Source of the DNA: VGBO01 sp964453335
GTDB lineage: Bacteria; Actinomycetota; Acidimicrobiia; Acidimicrobiales; CAIXPF01
DNA length: 64,000 bases
Direction: 5' to 3'
Assembly (NCBI GenBank): GCA_964453335.1
Contig: CAYVOK010000004.1
Span: 1 to 64,000 of the forward strand
Within the stretch, counting starts at the first letter, position 1. Each line of letters starts with the position of its first letter. The notes beneath the pieces were generated by a model. The model ran no database searches, was not told where the DNA came from, and saw only the letters and a program-made list of their open reading frames with translations. Positions 7,908-16,184 of this stretch are shown here, one piece after another. Made by a program: the position numbers and the translations under genes.

Positions 7908-8006
7908 GCCGCGGCGACCCGCGGACTCACACACGGTCGGCGTATTGGTCCGCGGGGCACCGATGCTGGAACAATGCAGAACGCATCCGAGACGCCCCCG
8001 AGCCGC

Positions 8007-8012
8007 TAGCGT
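8007..8012 (+). promoter_or_regulatory. Candidate -10 element for the divergent cytochrome c gene
   Basis: TAGCGT on the plus strand lies 34 nt before the GTG start at 8047, giving a predicted leader of about 28 nt with GCGGAGG as ribosome-binding site. About 100 bp separates it from the opposing -10 of the respiratory operon, so regulators could bind between the two. Confidence 0.45.
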
Positions 8013-8046
8013 TCGGGCGTCCCGTCGTTCCGAGCGGAGGACATCC

Positions 8047-8841
8047 GTGACCGAGATCCCCCAGCACCTCCTCGACCGCACCCGCAGCCGCCGGCAGGCC
8101 CTCGGCCTCGCTGTGAGCGGCGGCGACGGCGGCGGTGCAGCTGCCGGCGCCGCGGCACCCGCGGCAGCGGGCGGAGGTGGCGGCGGCGGGTCGACCGCCG
8201 TGGCGAAGGGCCCGGTCGCACCGAGCGGCGGCGTCGAGCGTCCGAAGGCCGCACCGAAGCCGCCTGCGCCCTACGAGGTCGCGTACCAGCGTCGCAAGAA
8301 GATCCCGGCCTGGGCGATGCCCGTCGTGGCGTTCCTGCCGATCTGGGCGTTCCTGTACGCCGGCACGCTCGAGGCGCCGAAGTCGACCAACCCGACGCTG
8401 CTCGAGGCCGGGGCCGGCGTGTTCGCCGGTGCTTCCGGTTGCAGCGGCTGCCACGGCGCCGCTGGCGGCGGCGGTGTCGGCCCGCAGCTCAGCGGCGGCC
8501 GCCTCGGTGAGCGGTACCCGAACCCGGTCGACCAGGTGCGCTGGATCGCCCTCGGCTCCGCCGACCCGCGGGGCAAGGCGCTGTTCGAGACGAACGGTGC
8601 CGTGTCCAAGGGCGGGATGCCCGGGTTCGGCAAGACGATCTCGCTGAAGGAGATCGTCGAGGCCGTGCTGCACACGCGTTACACGCTGTCGGGCCTGACG
8701 CTCGAGGACGAGGCCGAGGCATGGGCCGAGCTGCGCGTCCTGCCGGAGGAGTTCCCCGAGTTCAGCTGGACTGCCGAGGACGCCGAGATGATCCTCGAGG
8801 AGATCGCTGCCGAGAACGGCGTCGAGATCCCCGCCGAATAG
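8047..8841 (+). CDS. Membrane-anchored monoheme cytochrome c with N-terminal IPxHLLxR tag
   Basis: A 264-residue protein. It opens with MTEIPQHLLDRTRSRRQALG, followed by an Ala/Gly-rich linker (about 25-60), a Pro/Lys stretch, one transmembrane helix (about 87-106) and a periplasmic-side cytochrome c domain with CSGCH at 132-136 and MPGFGKT as a candidate axial Met. The opening peptide is nearly that of the cytochrome b C-terminal subunit coded on the opposite strand, so the two proteins probably share a binding partner or bind each other. The GTG at 8047 is chosen because GGAGG ends 6 nt upstream. It may carry electrons from the bc-type complex to an oxidase. Confidence 0.88.
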   Translation: MTEIPQHLLDRTRSRRQALGLAVSGGDGGGAAAGAAAPAAAGGGGGGGSTAVAKGPVAPSGGVERPKAAPKPPAPYEVAYQRRKKIPAWAMPVVAFLPIWAFLYAGTLEAPKSTNPTLLEAGAGVFAGASGCSGCHGAAGGGGVGPQLSGGRLGERYPNPVDQVRWIALGSADPRGKALFETNGAVSKGGMPGFGKTISLKEIVEAVLHTRYTLSGLTLEDEAEAWAELRVLPEEFPEFSWTAEDAEMILEEIAAENGVEIPAE

Positions 8842-8863
8842 GCAGCACCGCTCCGCGGACGCG

Positions 8864-8913
8864 CCGAGGGGGCGTCACCGTCCCGGCTTCAGCCGGCGGT
8901 GACGCCCCCTCGG
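8864..8913. terminator. Bidirectional hairpin terminator
   Basis: A perfect 17-bp inverted repeat (8864-8880 against 8897-8913). The loop itself folds as CCGGC-TTCA-GCCGG, giving an almost continuous 22-bp stem. It sits between two convergent genes, 23 bp after the cytochrome c stop and 26 bp from the alcohol dehydrogenase stop, so it can end transcription from both sides. There is no long T tract, as is common in high-GC actinobacteria. Confidence 0.85.
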
Positions 8914-8938
8914 TCGTTCCAGGGAGGGTCGTCGACAC

Positions 8939-10030
8939 TCAGTCGAAGGTGATGACCGTCCGGGTCGCCTCACGGCGACGCATGAGGTCGTAGCCGTGGT
9001 TGATGTCCTCGAGCTTGATGCGGTGCGACACCATCTCGTCGAGCATCAGCTTCCCGTCGAGGTAGAGGTCGACGAAGCGCGGCATGTCGAGGCGGAACTG
9101 GTTCGACCCCATCATCGAACCGCGCAGCATCTTCTCCTCCATGAAGATCTCATGGCCGGGGATCTCGATCTTGGTGCCGAAGGGGACCATGCCGATGACG
9201 GTGGCGGTGCCACGCGGGCGCAGCATCGCCCAGGCCTGCTCGACGGTCTGCTTGAGGCCGATCGCCTCGAAGGAGTAGTCGACGCCGCCGCCGGTGATCT
9301 CCTTGACCGCTGCGACCGCATCGTCCTTCGCACCGTTGACGACGTGCGTGGCACCCATCTGCCGAGCGACGTCGAGCTTCGCGTCCTCGACGTCGACGGC
9401 GATGATCTTCGACGCGCCGGCGATGCGAGCGCCCTGCAGCGCCGAGAGGCCGATACCGCCGGCGCCGATCACGACGACCTCGGAGCCCGCCTGCACCTGC
9501 GCCGTGCGGAACACCGCACCGAGGCCGGTCGTCACACCGCACCCGATGAGTGACGCACGGTCGAGCGGCATCTCCTCGCGGATCTTCACGACGGCGTTCT
9601 CGTGCACGAGCATCATCTCGGCGAACGCACCGAGCCGGGCGAACTGGGCGAGGCTCTCACCCTTGGCGTTGGTCGCACGCGGTGCCGAACCGCGGGGGCG
9701 CGAGGTCGGTGCCGGGTTGTTGCACAACGACAGGTGACCGGCGAGGCAGTAGCGGCACTGCCCGCAGAACACCGACAGACAGGTGATGACGTGGTCGCCG
9801 GGCTTCACGTAGTGGACGTTCTCACCGACGGCCTCGACGATGCCGGAGCCCTCGTGGCCCATGATCGCAGGGAGCTTCGTCTGCCAGTGACCATCCATGA
9901 AGTGGAGGTCGGAGTGGCACAGCCCCGAGCCCACGGTCCGGACGAGGACCTCGTTGGCCGCGGGCTTGTCGATCGACACGTCCTCGATCTCGAGCTCACC
10001 CGGGATGCGGTTGAGTACGGCTGCCTTCAT
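8939..10030 (-). CDS. Zinc-dependent alcohol dehydrogenase
   Basis: A 363-residue medium-chain dehydrogenase. The catalytic zinc site shows GLCHSDLH (Cys38) and GHEGSG (His59-Glu60). The structural zinc lobe is complete with four cysteines (CGQC, C, C pattern around 94-108). The Rossmann motif GAGGIGL lies near 192. It resembles the actinobacterial class III-like or NDMA-type alcohol dehydrogenases, but substrate and cofactor cannot be fixed from sequence. A ribosome-binding site (GGGGAAGGA) precedes the ATG. It stands alone, with its own promoter and a shared terminator downstream. Confidence 0.92.
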   Translation of the reverse strand: MKAAVLNRIPGELEIEDVSIDKPAANEVLVRTVGSGLCHSDLHFMDGHWQTKLPAIMGHEGSGIVEAVGENVHYVKPGDHVITCLSVFCGQCRYCLAGHLSLCNNPAPTSRPRGSAPRATNAKGESLAQFARLGAFAEMMLVHENAVVKIREEMPLDRASLIGCGVTTGLGAVFRTAQVQAGSEVVVIGAGGIGLSALQGARIAGASKIIAVDVEDAKLDVARQMGATHVVNGAKDDAVAAVKEITGGGVDYSFEAIGLKQTVEQAWAMLRPRGTATVIGMVPFGTKIEIPGHEIFMEEKMLRGSMMGSNQFRLDMPRFVDLYLDGKLMLDEMVSHRIKLEDINHGYDLMRRREATRTVITFD

Positions 10031-10084
10031 CGTGCTGGTCCTTCCCCCGACGACGGTGCGGCCCCACCGGCCGCCGACCCCTGC

Positions 10085-10090
10085 ACCGTA
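10085..10090 (-). promoter_or_regulatory. Candidate -10 element for the alcohol dehydrogenase
   Basis: TACGGT on the minus strand lies 54 nt upstream of the ATG at 10030, giving a leader of roughly 48 nt that carries GGGGAAGGA. It sits in the 90-bp gap after the hemL stop. No -35 is obvious. Confidence 0.4.
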
Positions 10091-10120
10091 CTCGTTCGCC
10101 CCGTCGGGACGCCCGCTCGG

Positions 10121-11392
10121 TCAGGCGTGCGCAGCGACCTCTGCGGCGGCCTCTGCGGCGGCTTCGATCGTTGCGTCGACGTCGGCATCGGTGTGCGCGA
10201 GGCTCGGGAAGATCACCTCGTACGGGCCCGGCGCGAACGCGAATCCGCGGCGCAACATGCCGTGGAAGAAGACCGCGTAGCGGCCGTTGTCGGCGGCGGC
10301 GCGGGCACCGTCGAAGGTACGCACCGGGGCATCGGCGAAGAAGAGCCCGACGAGCGGACCGGTGCGCGGCACCTGCGCGGCGACGCCGGCCGACGCGATC
10401 GCCGCTGCGAGCCCGGCTTGCAGGCGGGTCGAGATCCGGCACAGCTCCTCGTACGCGTCGGTGTCGAGCAGGGCGAGCGCCGCGAGCCCCGCAGCGGTCG
10501 CGACCGGGTTCCCCGACAGCGTGCCTGCCTGGTACACCGGCCCGAGCGGAGCGAGGTCCGCCATCACCTCGGCGGAACCGGCGAACGCCCCCATCGGGAG
10601 CCCGCCGCCGATGACCTTGCCGAAACACCACACGTCGGGTCGGACACCGGACCATTCCTCGGCCCCGCCGCGGGCGAGGCGGAAGCCGGTGATCACCTCG
10701 TCGAAGAGCAGCATGGCGCCGACCCGGTCGCACTCGGCACGCAGCGCCGCGAGGAAGCCGGGCGGCGGTTCGACGAGCCCCATGTTCGCGGCCACCGGTT
10801 CGACCGCGAGCACGGCGACGTCGTCGTCGAGTCTCGGCACGGCGTCGAAGGGGACCACGACCGTGTCGGCGACCGCACCGTCGGGAACCCCTGCCGACCC
10901 GGACAGACCCTGGTTCGCCACACCGCTCCCACCGGCGGCGAGCAACGTGTCGGAGTGGCCGTGGTAGTGGCCGGCGAACTTCACGACCTTCGTCCGGCCC
11001 GTGGCGCCCCGCGCGAGCCGGATCGCCGACATCGCGGCCTCCGTCCCGGAGGAGACGAGCCGGACCTGTTCGACGCCGGGGACCCTGGCGGCGATCTCCT
11101 CGGCGAGGAGGACCTCGCGCGGTGTCGGGGCGCCGTAGGTCGTCCCCTCGAGGGCGGCGGCACGGATCGCCTCGATCACGGGCGGGTGCGCGTGACCGTG
11201 GATCGACGCGCCGTAGCTCTGCACGTAGTCGACGTAGCGGCGACCCTCGACGTCCCACACGTAGGCACCGCTCGCCCGCTCGACGAAGTACGGCGTCCCA
11301 CCGACCGACCGGAACGACCGGACCGGCGAGTTGACCCCACCGGGGATGGAGCGTCGTGCGCGTTCGAACCAGGCCTCGTTGGTGGTGCTCAC
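10121..11392 (-). CDS. hemL: Glutamate-1-semialdehyde 2,1-aminomutase
   Basis: The PLP enzyme that converts glutamate-1-semialdehyde to 5-aminolevulinate, the last step of the C5 route started by HemA (423 aa). The N-terminus FERARRSIPGGVNSPVRSF is canonical and the PLP lysine is Lys259 in CFGKVIGGGLPMGAF. The frame stays open far upstream, but the GTG at 11392 starts the conserved N-terminus and has TAGCGT 7 nt upstream, marking a leaderless transcript. It is the last gene of the hem cluster, 20 bp after hemB, and so appears to have both read-through and its own promoter. Confidence 0.97.
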   Translation of the reverse strand: MSTTNEAWFERARRSIPGGVNSPVRSFRSVGGTPYFVERASGAYVWDVEGRRYVDYVQSYGASIHGHAHPPVIEAIRAAALEGTTYGAPTPREVLLAEEIAARVPGVEQVRLVSSGTEAAMSAIRLARGATGRTKVVKFAGHYHGHSDTLLAAGGSGVANQGLSGSAGVPDGAVADTVVVPFDAVPRLDDDVAVLAVEPVAANMGLVEPPPGFLAALRAECDRVGAMLLFDEVITGFRLARGGAEEWSGVRPDVWCFGKVIGGGLPMGAFAGSAEVMADLAPLGPVYQAGTLSGNPVATAAGLAALALLDTDAYEELCRISTRLQAGLAAAIASAGVAAQVPRTGPLVGLFFADAPVRTFDGARAAADNGRYAVFFHGMLRRGFAFAPGPYEVIFPSLAHTDADVDATIEAAAEAAAEVAAHA

Positions 11393-11399
11393 CCGGGCG

Positions 11400-11405
11400 A
11401 CGCTA
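11400..11405 (-). promoter_or_regulatory. Leaderless -10 element of hemL
   Basis: Minus-strand TAGCGT with 7 nt to the GTG at 11392. It lies in the 20-bp gap between hemB and hemL, so hemL probably has an internal promoter. Confidence 0.55.
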
Positions 11406-11412
11406 TCCGCGG

Positions 11413-12396
11413 TCAGTCGGCGAACTGTTCGGCGAGCTCGCGTGCGAAGTAGGTCAGCACGAGGTCCGCGCCGGCCCGCTTCACGGCGGTGAGCTGCTCG
11501 AGCGCGACGGCAGGACCGTCGATCCAGCCCCGCTCGGCGGCGGCCTTCACCATCGCGTACTCCCCCGACACGTGGTACGCCGCGAGCGGCACATCGACGA
11601 GTGCCCGGGCGCGGGTGATCACGTCGAGGTAGGTGACCGCCGGCTTCACCATCAGCATGTCGGCACCCTCGTCGAGGTCGAAGCGGATCTCCTCGAGCGC
11701 CTCCCGCGCGTTGCGGTAGTCCTGCTGGTAACCCTTGCGATCGCCGCCGCCGATGATGGTCACGTCGACCGCATCCCGGAACGGGCCGTAGAGCGCCGAC
11801 GCGTACTTCGCCGCATAGGCGAGGACGGCGACGTCGGACCATCCCTCCTCGTCGAGCGCCTCACGGATCGCGAGCACCTGACCGTCCATCATCCCGGAGG
11901 GTGCGACGATGTCGGCCCCCGCCTCGGCCTGGGCGAGCGCGACCTGGGCGTACAGCTCGAGCGTCGCGTCGTTGTCGGGCTGACCGTCGTCGTCGAGGAC
12001 CCCGCAGTGGCCGTGCGACGTGTACTCGTCGAGGCACAGGTCCGTCATCAGCACCACGTCGTCGCCGACCTCGTCGCGCAGGTCGGCGAGTGCCACCTGC
12101 ACGATCCCGTCCGGGTCCCATGCACCGGAACCCTGCGGGTCCTTCCGCTCGGGGACGCCGAACAGGATGATCGCAGGCACGCCGAGCGAACGGAGTTCGG
12201 CGACCTCGCGTCGCAGTGACGCCCGGGTGTGCTGCATCACGCCGGGCAGCGACGGGATCGGCTGCGGGGCGTCGATGCCCTCTCGCACGAACAGCGGGGC
12301 GACGAGATCGTCGACGGTGAGCGCCGTCTCGGCGACGAGGCGACGGAGCGCCGGGGTGCGACGGAGACGGCGGAGACGGCGCTGCGGGAAGGCCAC
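11413..12396 (-). CDS. hemB: Delta-aminolevulinic acid dehydratase (porphobilinogen synthase)
   Basis: Condenses two 5-aminolevulinate molecules to porphobilinogen (327 aa). The active-site lysines are Lys197 (AYAAKYAS) and the Schiff-base Lys251 (VKPAVTYLD). The metal loop reads CLDEYTSHGHCG with Cys121, Asp123 and Cys131: the middle cysteine of the classic zinc triad is Asp, the variant also found in mycobacterial HemB. The GTG at 12396 has TAACGT 6 nt upstream, so this gene may also start a leaderless transcript, 29 bp after hemD. Confidence 0.97.
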   Translation of the reverse strand: MAFPQRRLRRLRRTPALRRLVAETALTVDDLVAPLFVREGIDAPQPIPSLPGVMQHTRASLRREVAELRSLGVPAIILFGVPERKDPQGSGAWDPDGIVQVALADLRDEVGDDVVLMTDLCLDEYTSHGHCGVLDDDGQPDNDATLELYAQVALAQAEAGADIVAPSGMMDGQVLAIREALDEEGWSDVAVLAYAAKYASALYGPFRDAVDVTIIGGGDRKGYQQDYRNAREALEEIRFDLDEGADMLMVKPAVTYLDVITRARALVDVPLAAYHVSGEYAMVKAAAERGWIDGPAVALEQLTAVKRAGADLVLTYFARELAEQFAD

Positions 12397-12402
12397 GCGG
12401 GG

Positions 12403-12408
12403 ACGTTA
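12403..12408 (-). promoter_or_regulatory. Leaderless -10 element of hemB
   Basis: Minus-strand TAACGT, 6 nt before the hemB GTG at 12396, in the short gap after hemD. Confidence 0.5.
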
Positions 12409-12425
12409 TCCCGCGGTGGCTGCGG

Positions 12426-13169
12426 TCACGACGTCGCGACGAGCGCCTCGACGAGGCCGTCGACGGTGTAGCTCGCCGCCTCGACCGCCACGACGAGCCC
12501 GGCATCACGGGCGGCCTGCGCGGTCACCGGGCCGATGCACGCGACGCGGGGCGGCACCCCGGCCGTTCCGACGAGTCGCACGAACCGGTCGACCGTCGAG
12601 GGGGACGTGAACGTCACGGTGTCGGCCGCCGAGATCCGCTGCACCACTGCGGGATCGACCGGGGCGTCGACGGTCCGATAGGCCTCGACGACGTCGACGG
12701 TCCACCCGCGGGCCCGGAGCCCCTCGGGCAGCACGTCACGGGCGACCGCGGCGCGCGCCACGAGCACGGCGTCGCCCGGCGCGCCCGGATCACCGAGCGC
12801 GTCGAGCAGCGCTTCCGCGACGTAGTCGTCGGGCACGAGATCGACGACCCAGCCGGCCGTCCGCATCCGTGCCGCCGTCGCCGGCCCGATCGCTGCGACC
12901 CGCAGGCCACCCGGTCGGATCGGTTCCCGACCGAGTACGGCATCGGCGCCGTTCACCGACGTCACGACGAGCCAGCGGTAGCCCGGGAGCCGGCCGAGCG
13001 CGTCGTCGAGCGCACGACCACCGTCGTCGGGCGGTGCGATCCCGATCATCGGGACGACGAGCACCTCTGCGCCGAGCGCCCGCAGCGGTGCGGCGAGCTC
13101 CTCCGCCTGGTGGGCGGGCCGGGTCACGACGATGCGACGGCCTGCGAGTGCCCGCACCTCGGCTGCCAC
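12426..13169 (-). CDS. hemD: Uroporphyrinogen-III synthase
   Basis: Closes hydroxymethylbilane to uroporphyrinogen III (247 aa). The family is poorly conserved; the supporting marks are the N-terminal RRIVVTRPAHQAEELAAPL, the two-lobed pattern, and the late TFTSPSTVDRFV and CIGPVTAQAARDAGL segments. Position between hemC and hemB settles the call. The GTG start has GAGG 6 nt upstream, and only 7 bp separates it from the hemC stop, so it is co-translated with hemC. It is not fused to a uroporphyrinogen methyltransferase, in contrast to several actinobacteria where HemD and CobA are one protein. Confidence 0.93.
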   Translation of the reverse strand: MAAEVRALAGRRIVVTRPAHQAEELAAPLRALGAEVLVVPMIGIAPPDDGGRALDDALGRLPGYRWLVVTSVNGADAVLGREPIRPGGLRVAAIGPATAARMRTAGWVVDLVPDDYVAEALLDALGDPGAPGDAVLVARAAVARDVLPEGLRARGWTVDVVEAYRTVDAPVDPAVVQRISAADTVTFTSPSTVDRFVRLVGTAGVPPRVACIGPVTAQAARDAGLVVAVEAASYTVDGLVEALVATS

Positions 13170-13176
13170 CGCGACC

Positions 13177-14067
13177 TCACCGCCCCAGCAGTGCCGCGCC
13201 GCCGGACGCGAGGAGGTGCTCGGCTACGAGCCGACCTGCGTCGAGCGGTGCGCCGACGAGGTGGTGGCGGAGCACGGTCGTGCCGTCGACCGCGGCGACG
13301 AGTCCCTCGATCGCAACGTCTCCGGATGCGGCGAGCGGCGTCGCGAACGCCCCGGCAGGGAGCGAGCAGTCGCCGCCGAGCGTGCGGAGGAACGATCGTT
13401 CGGCCTCGAAGCACCGACGGGCCACGGGATCCTCGAGCACGGCGAGGAGGTCCTTCGTCGTCGCGTCGTCGGCCCGACACTCCACGGCGAGGCCGCCCTG
13501 CGCGACCTGGGGGAGCATGCGACCGGGTTCGAGCGTCTCGGCGATCCGATCGGTCGCGCCGAGCCATTCGAGCGCTGCGACGGCGACCACGATCGCGTCG
13601 TGTTCGGCGGCCCGCTCGAGACGCGTGCCGATGTTGCCCCGCAGACCGGCGAAGGTCAGGTCGGGACGCAGCGCGGCGAGCTGCGCCCGCCGACGGATCG
13701 AGCCAGTCGCGACGCGACCGCCGACCGGGATGTCGTCGAGGCGGGCGCCGACGAGGGCGTCACGCGGGTCGCGCCGGGTGGGCACCGCGGCGACGACCAG
13801 CCCGTCGGGCGTCGTCGACGGCAGGTCCTTCGCCGAGTGGACCGCCACATCGGCGAGACCCGTCAGGACAGCGACCTGGACCTCCTTGGCGAACACGCCC
13901 TTGCCGCCGAGCTCCCAGATCGGCGTGGTCGTGTCGCGGTCACCGGCTGTCTCGGTGGGCACGAGGGTGACGTCGAGGCCCGGGTGCGCAGCGCGCAGGC
14001 GGTCGGCGACCCACCCGGTCTGGGCGAGCGCCTGCGCGCTCGACCGGGTGGCGATTCGGATCAGCAT
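13177..14067 (-). CDS. hemC: Hydroxymethylbilane synthase (porphobilinogen deaminase)
   Basis: Polymerises four porphobilinogens to hydroxymethylbilane (296 aa). The dipyrromethane cofactor attaches to Cys234 in LGGDCSLPAGAF. The catalytic Asp lies in VAVHSAKDLPS (Asp81), and the arginine motif TGSIRRRAQL is present. Length and domain order match the family. It starts at ATG 14067, 15 bp after the hemA stop, and precedes hemD by 7 bp. Confidence 0.97.
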   Translation of the reverse strand: MLIRIATRSSAQALAQTGWVADRLRAAHPGLDVTLVPTETAGDRDTTTPIWELGGKGVFAKEVQVAVLTGLADVAVHSAKDLPSTTPDGLVVAAVPTRRDPRDALVGARLDDIPVGGRVATGSIRRRAQLAALRPDLTFAGLRGNIGTRLERAAEHDAIVVAVAALEWLGATDRIAETLEPGRMLPQVAQGGLAVECRADDATTKDLLAVLEDPVARRCFEAERSFLRTLGGDCSLPAGAFATPLAASGDVAIEGLVAAVDGTTVLRHHLVGAPLDAGRLVAEHLLASGGAALLGR

Positions 14068-14082
14068 CGGGGGCGTCGCCGC

Positions 14083-15354
14083 TCAGGGCTCGAGGCCGAA
14101 GAGTTCGGTGACCGCGTCGGCGAGCCGCACCCCCCGGGAACCGCCCGCGGCGTCGCGGAGCGCGACGGTGGGCCCGTGGAGGAGCTTCGCAAGGAGGGTG
14201 CGCGTGAGGGCGTCGACCGCCTCGCGGTCGGCGGTGGAGAGATGGGCGAACCGCCCCTCGTAGCGCCCGAGCTCGCTGCGACGCAGTTCCTCGACGGCGC
14301 TGCGCAGCGCGACGACGACCGGGTCGGCCTGACGGGCGGCCCGTTCGTCGGCGTACCGGGTGGTCGCAGCGGTGACGATCGCCTCCGCCGCTGCGACCGC
14401 GCTGCGTCGTTCGTCGAGACCGCGTTCGGCACGGGCACGGAGATCGTCGAGGTCGGCCACGACGACGCCGTCGACCGAGCGGACCGACGGGTCGACGTCA
14501 CGCGGCATGGCGACGTCGACGAGCATCAGCGGACGCCCTTCCCGCCGGGGCAGGAGCTCCTCGAGGTGGCTGCGGCCGAGTACCGGCTCGGGCGCACCGG
14601 TCGAACAGATCACGACGTCGGCTGCGACGAGCTCGTCGCCGAGCGCATCCCACGGCGCGGGCACGGCGCGCGGCCCGAGCTCGGCACACAGCCGCTCGGC
14701 GCGCTCGGCGGAACGGTTGACGACCACGACGCTGCGGGCCTCGGCCCCCACTGCGGCGGTTGCGATCCCCGAGCCCATCTCGCCTGCACCGAGCACGAGG
14801 ACCCGCCGGTCGGCGAGGTCGCCGACGGCCTCGACCGCGAGCTCCACGGCGGCGTGGGAGATCGACGCCGTGCCACGGGCGAGCGAGGTCTCGGTACGGA
14901 CGCGCTTGCCGACCTCGACCGCGCGTCGGAACAGCAGGTTGAGCGCCGGTGTGGCGAGCGACTCGGCCTGGGAACGTTCCCAGGACACGCGCACCTGACC
15001 GAGGATCTCGTGCTCGCCGAGCACGGCGGAGTCGAGCCCCGCGCTCACGGTGAACAGGTGGTCGACCGCCTCGGCGTCGAAGTAGGCGACGAGATGGTCG
15101 GCGAGCAACGCCGGGCCGGTGTCGGTGTGCACGGCGAGCATGTCGCGCACGTGGTGGAGGGTGTCATGGAACCGCTCGGCGTCGAGGTAGCACTCGAGGC
15201 GGTGGCAGGTCGCGACGACGACTGCGCCGCTGACGAGTTCGCCGTCACAGAGGTCGGCGAGGAGCTTCGGCACGCGATCGGCGGGAACCGCGACCCGTTC
15301 GAGCAGGTCGAGCGGTGCACTCCGATGGTTCAGGCCGATGGCGACGACGGGCAC
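14083..15354 (-). CDS. hemA: Glutamyl-tRNA reductase
   Basis: Reduces glutamyl-tRNA(Glu) to glutamate-1-semialdehyde, the committed step of tetrapyrrole synthesis (423 aa). The nucleophile Cys50 is at the usual position but in TCHRLECY, where most family members read TCNRTE/VE; the Asn-to-His change beside the catalytic Cys is worth noting. GAGEMG near 189 is the NADPH motif, and the C-terminal dimerisation helices are intact. The GTG start has GAGGAG about 9 nt upstream. It follows rex by 134 bp and begins the hemACDBL string, the usual actinobacterial order in which Rex couples haem synthesis to NADH/NAD ratio. Confidence 0.97.
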   Translation of the reverse strand: MPVVAIGLNHRSAPLDLLERVAVPADRVPKLLADLCDGELVSGAVVVATCHRLECYLDAERFHDTLHHVRDMLAVHTDTGPALLADHLVAYFDAEAVDHLFTVSAGLDSAVLGEHEILGQVRVSWERSQAESLATPALNLLFRRAVEVGKRVRTETSLARGTASISHAAVELAVEAVGDLADRRVLVLGAGEMGSGIATAAVGAEARSVVVVNRSAERAERLCAELGPRAVPAPWDALGDELVAADVVICSTGAPEPVLGRSHLEELLPRREGRPLMLVDVAMPRDVDPSVRSVDGVVVADLDDLRARAERGLDERRSAVAAAEAIVTAATTRYADERAARQADPVVVALRSAVEELRRSELGRYEGRFAHLSTADREAVDALTRTLLAKLLHGPTVALRDAAGGSRGVRLADAVTELFGLEP

Positions 15355-15488
15355 GGTGTGGTCTCCTCACCCGATGCGGTGCGGACCGACGGCCGCAGCG
15401 CACAGGATCGGGCAGCGGCGACGAGCATGCCCCAGCGGTGGCCGGGACGGCCAGTCACGGGGGCCGGGGCGCGGCACTCGCCGGGCGG

Positions 15489-16139
15489 TCACCCGACGGC
15501 CCGGGTCTCGCGGTGGGACTGGTAGAAGCTGAGGACCTGCAACTCGAGTGCGAGATCGACCTTGCGCAACGAGATGTGCGGCGGCACCGACACCAACGCC
15601 GGGGCGAAGTTCAGGATCGCCTGGACGCCGGCGACGACGAGGGCGTCGGCGACCGCCTGCGCGACGTGCCCGGGGGTGGCGATCACCCCGATGACGTGGT
15701 GGTGCTCGGCGACGATGCCGGCGAGGTCGGCGACGGGGCGGACGATCGTCCCCCCGATCTCGGTCCCGACCTTCGCCGGGTCGCTGTCGACGATCGCTGC
15801 GACGGGGAACCCGCGCTCGCCGAAGCCGCCGTAGTTGGCGAGCGCACGGCCGAGGTTGCCGGCGCCGACGACGACGACCGGCCAGTCCTGCGTGAGCCCG
15901 AGGGCCTCGCGCATCTGGAACAGGAGGAAGTCGACGTCGTAGCCGACGCCGCGCGTGCCGTAGGTCCCGAGGTAGGAGAGGTCCTTGCGCACCTTCGCAC
16001 CGTTCACGCCGGCGAGCTCTGCGAGACGGTCCGACGAGACCGTGGCGATGCGGTCGCTCGCGAGCCCGACGAGCACGCGCAGGTACTCCGGGAGTCGCGC
16101 GACCGTGGCCGCAGGGATGCGCCGGGGGGTGCGGTCCAT
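15489..16139 (-). CDS. rex: Redox-sensing transcriptional repressor Rex
   Basis: A 216-residue NAD(H)-responsive repressor. An N-terminal winged helix (about 10-60, with GVNGAKVRKDLSYLGTYGTRGVGY) is followed by a Rossmann domain with GAGNLG at 92-97 and a C-terminal swap helix. In related actinobacteria Rex controls rex-hem, nuo and cytochrome genes by binding when NADH is low; all these target types lie in this window. The open frame extends to 16202, but the ATG at 16139 fits family length. A -10 like TACGAT lies 9 nt upstream, so the message has little or no leader. Confidence 0.96.
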   Translation of the reverse strand: MDRTPRRIPAATVARLPEYLRVLVGLASDRIATVSSDRLAELAGVNGAKVRKDLSYLGTYGTRGVGYDVDFLLFQMREALGLTQDWPVVVVGAGNLGRALANYGGFGERGFPVAAIVDSDPAKVGTEIGGTIVRPVADLAGIVAEHHHVIGVIATPGHVAQAVADALVVAGVQAILNFAPALVSVPPHISLRKVDLALELQVLSFYQSHRETRAVG

Positions 16140-16148
16140 GAGGCCGCC

Positions 16149-16154
16149 ATCGTA
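16149..16154 (-). promoter_or_regulatory. Candidate -10 element of rex
   Basis: Minus-strand TACGAT lies 9 nt before the rex ATG at 16139, which would give a leaderless or nearly leaderless message. No -35 is obvious. Confidence 0.4.
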
Positions 16155-16184
16155 CCGAGGTCGTGCTCGGGGTCGCGATCGGGA

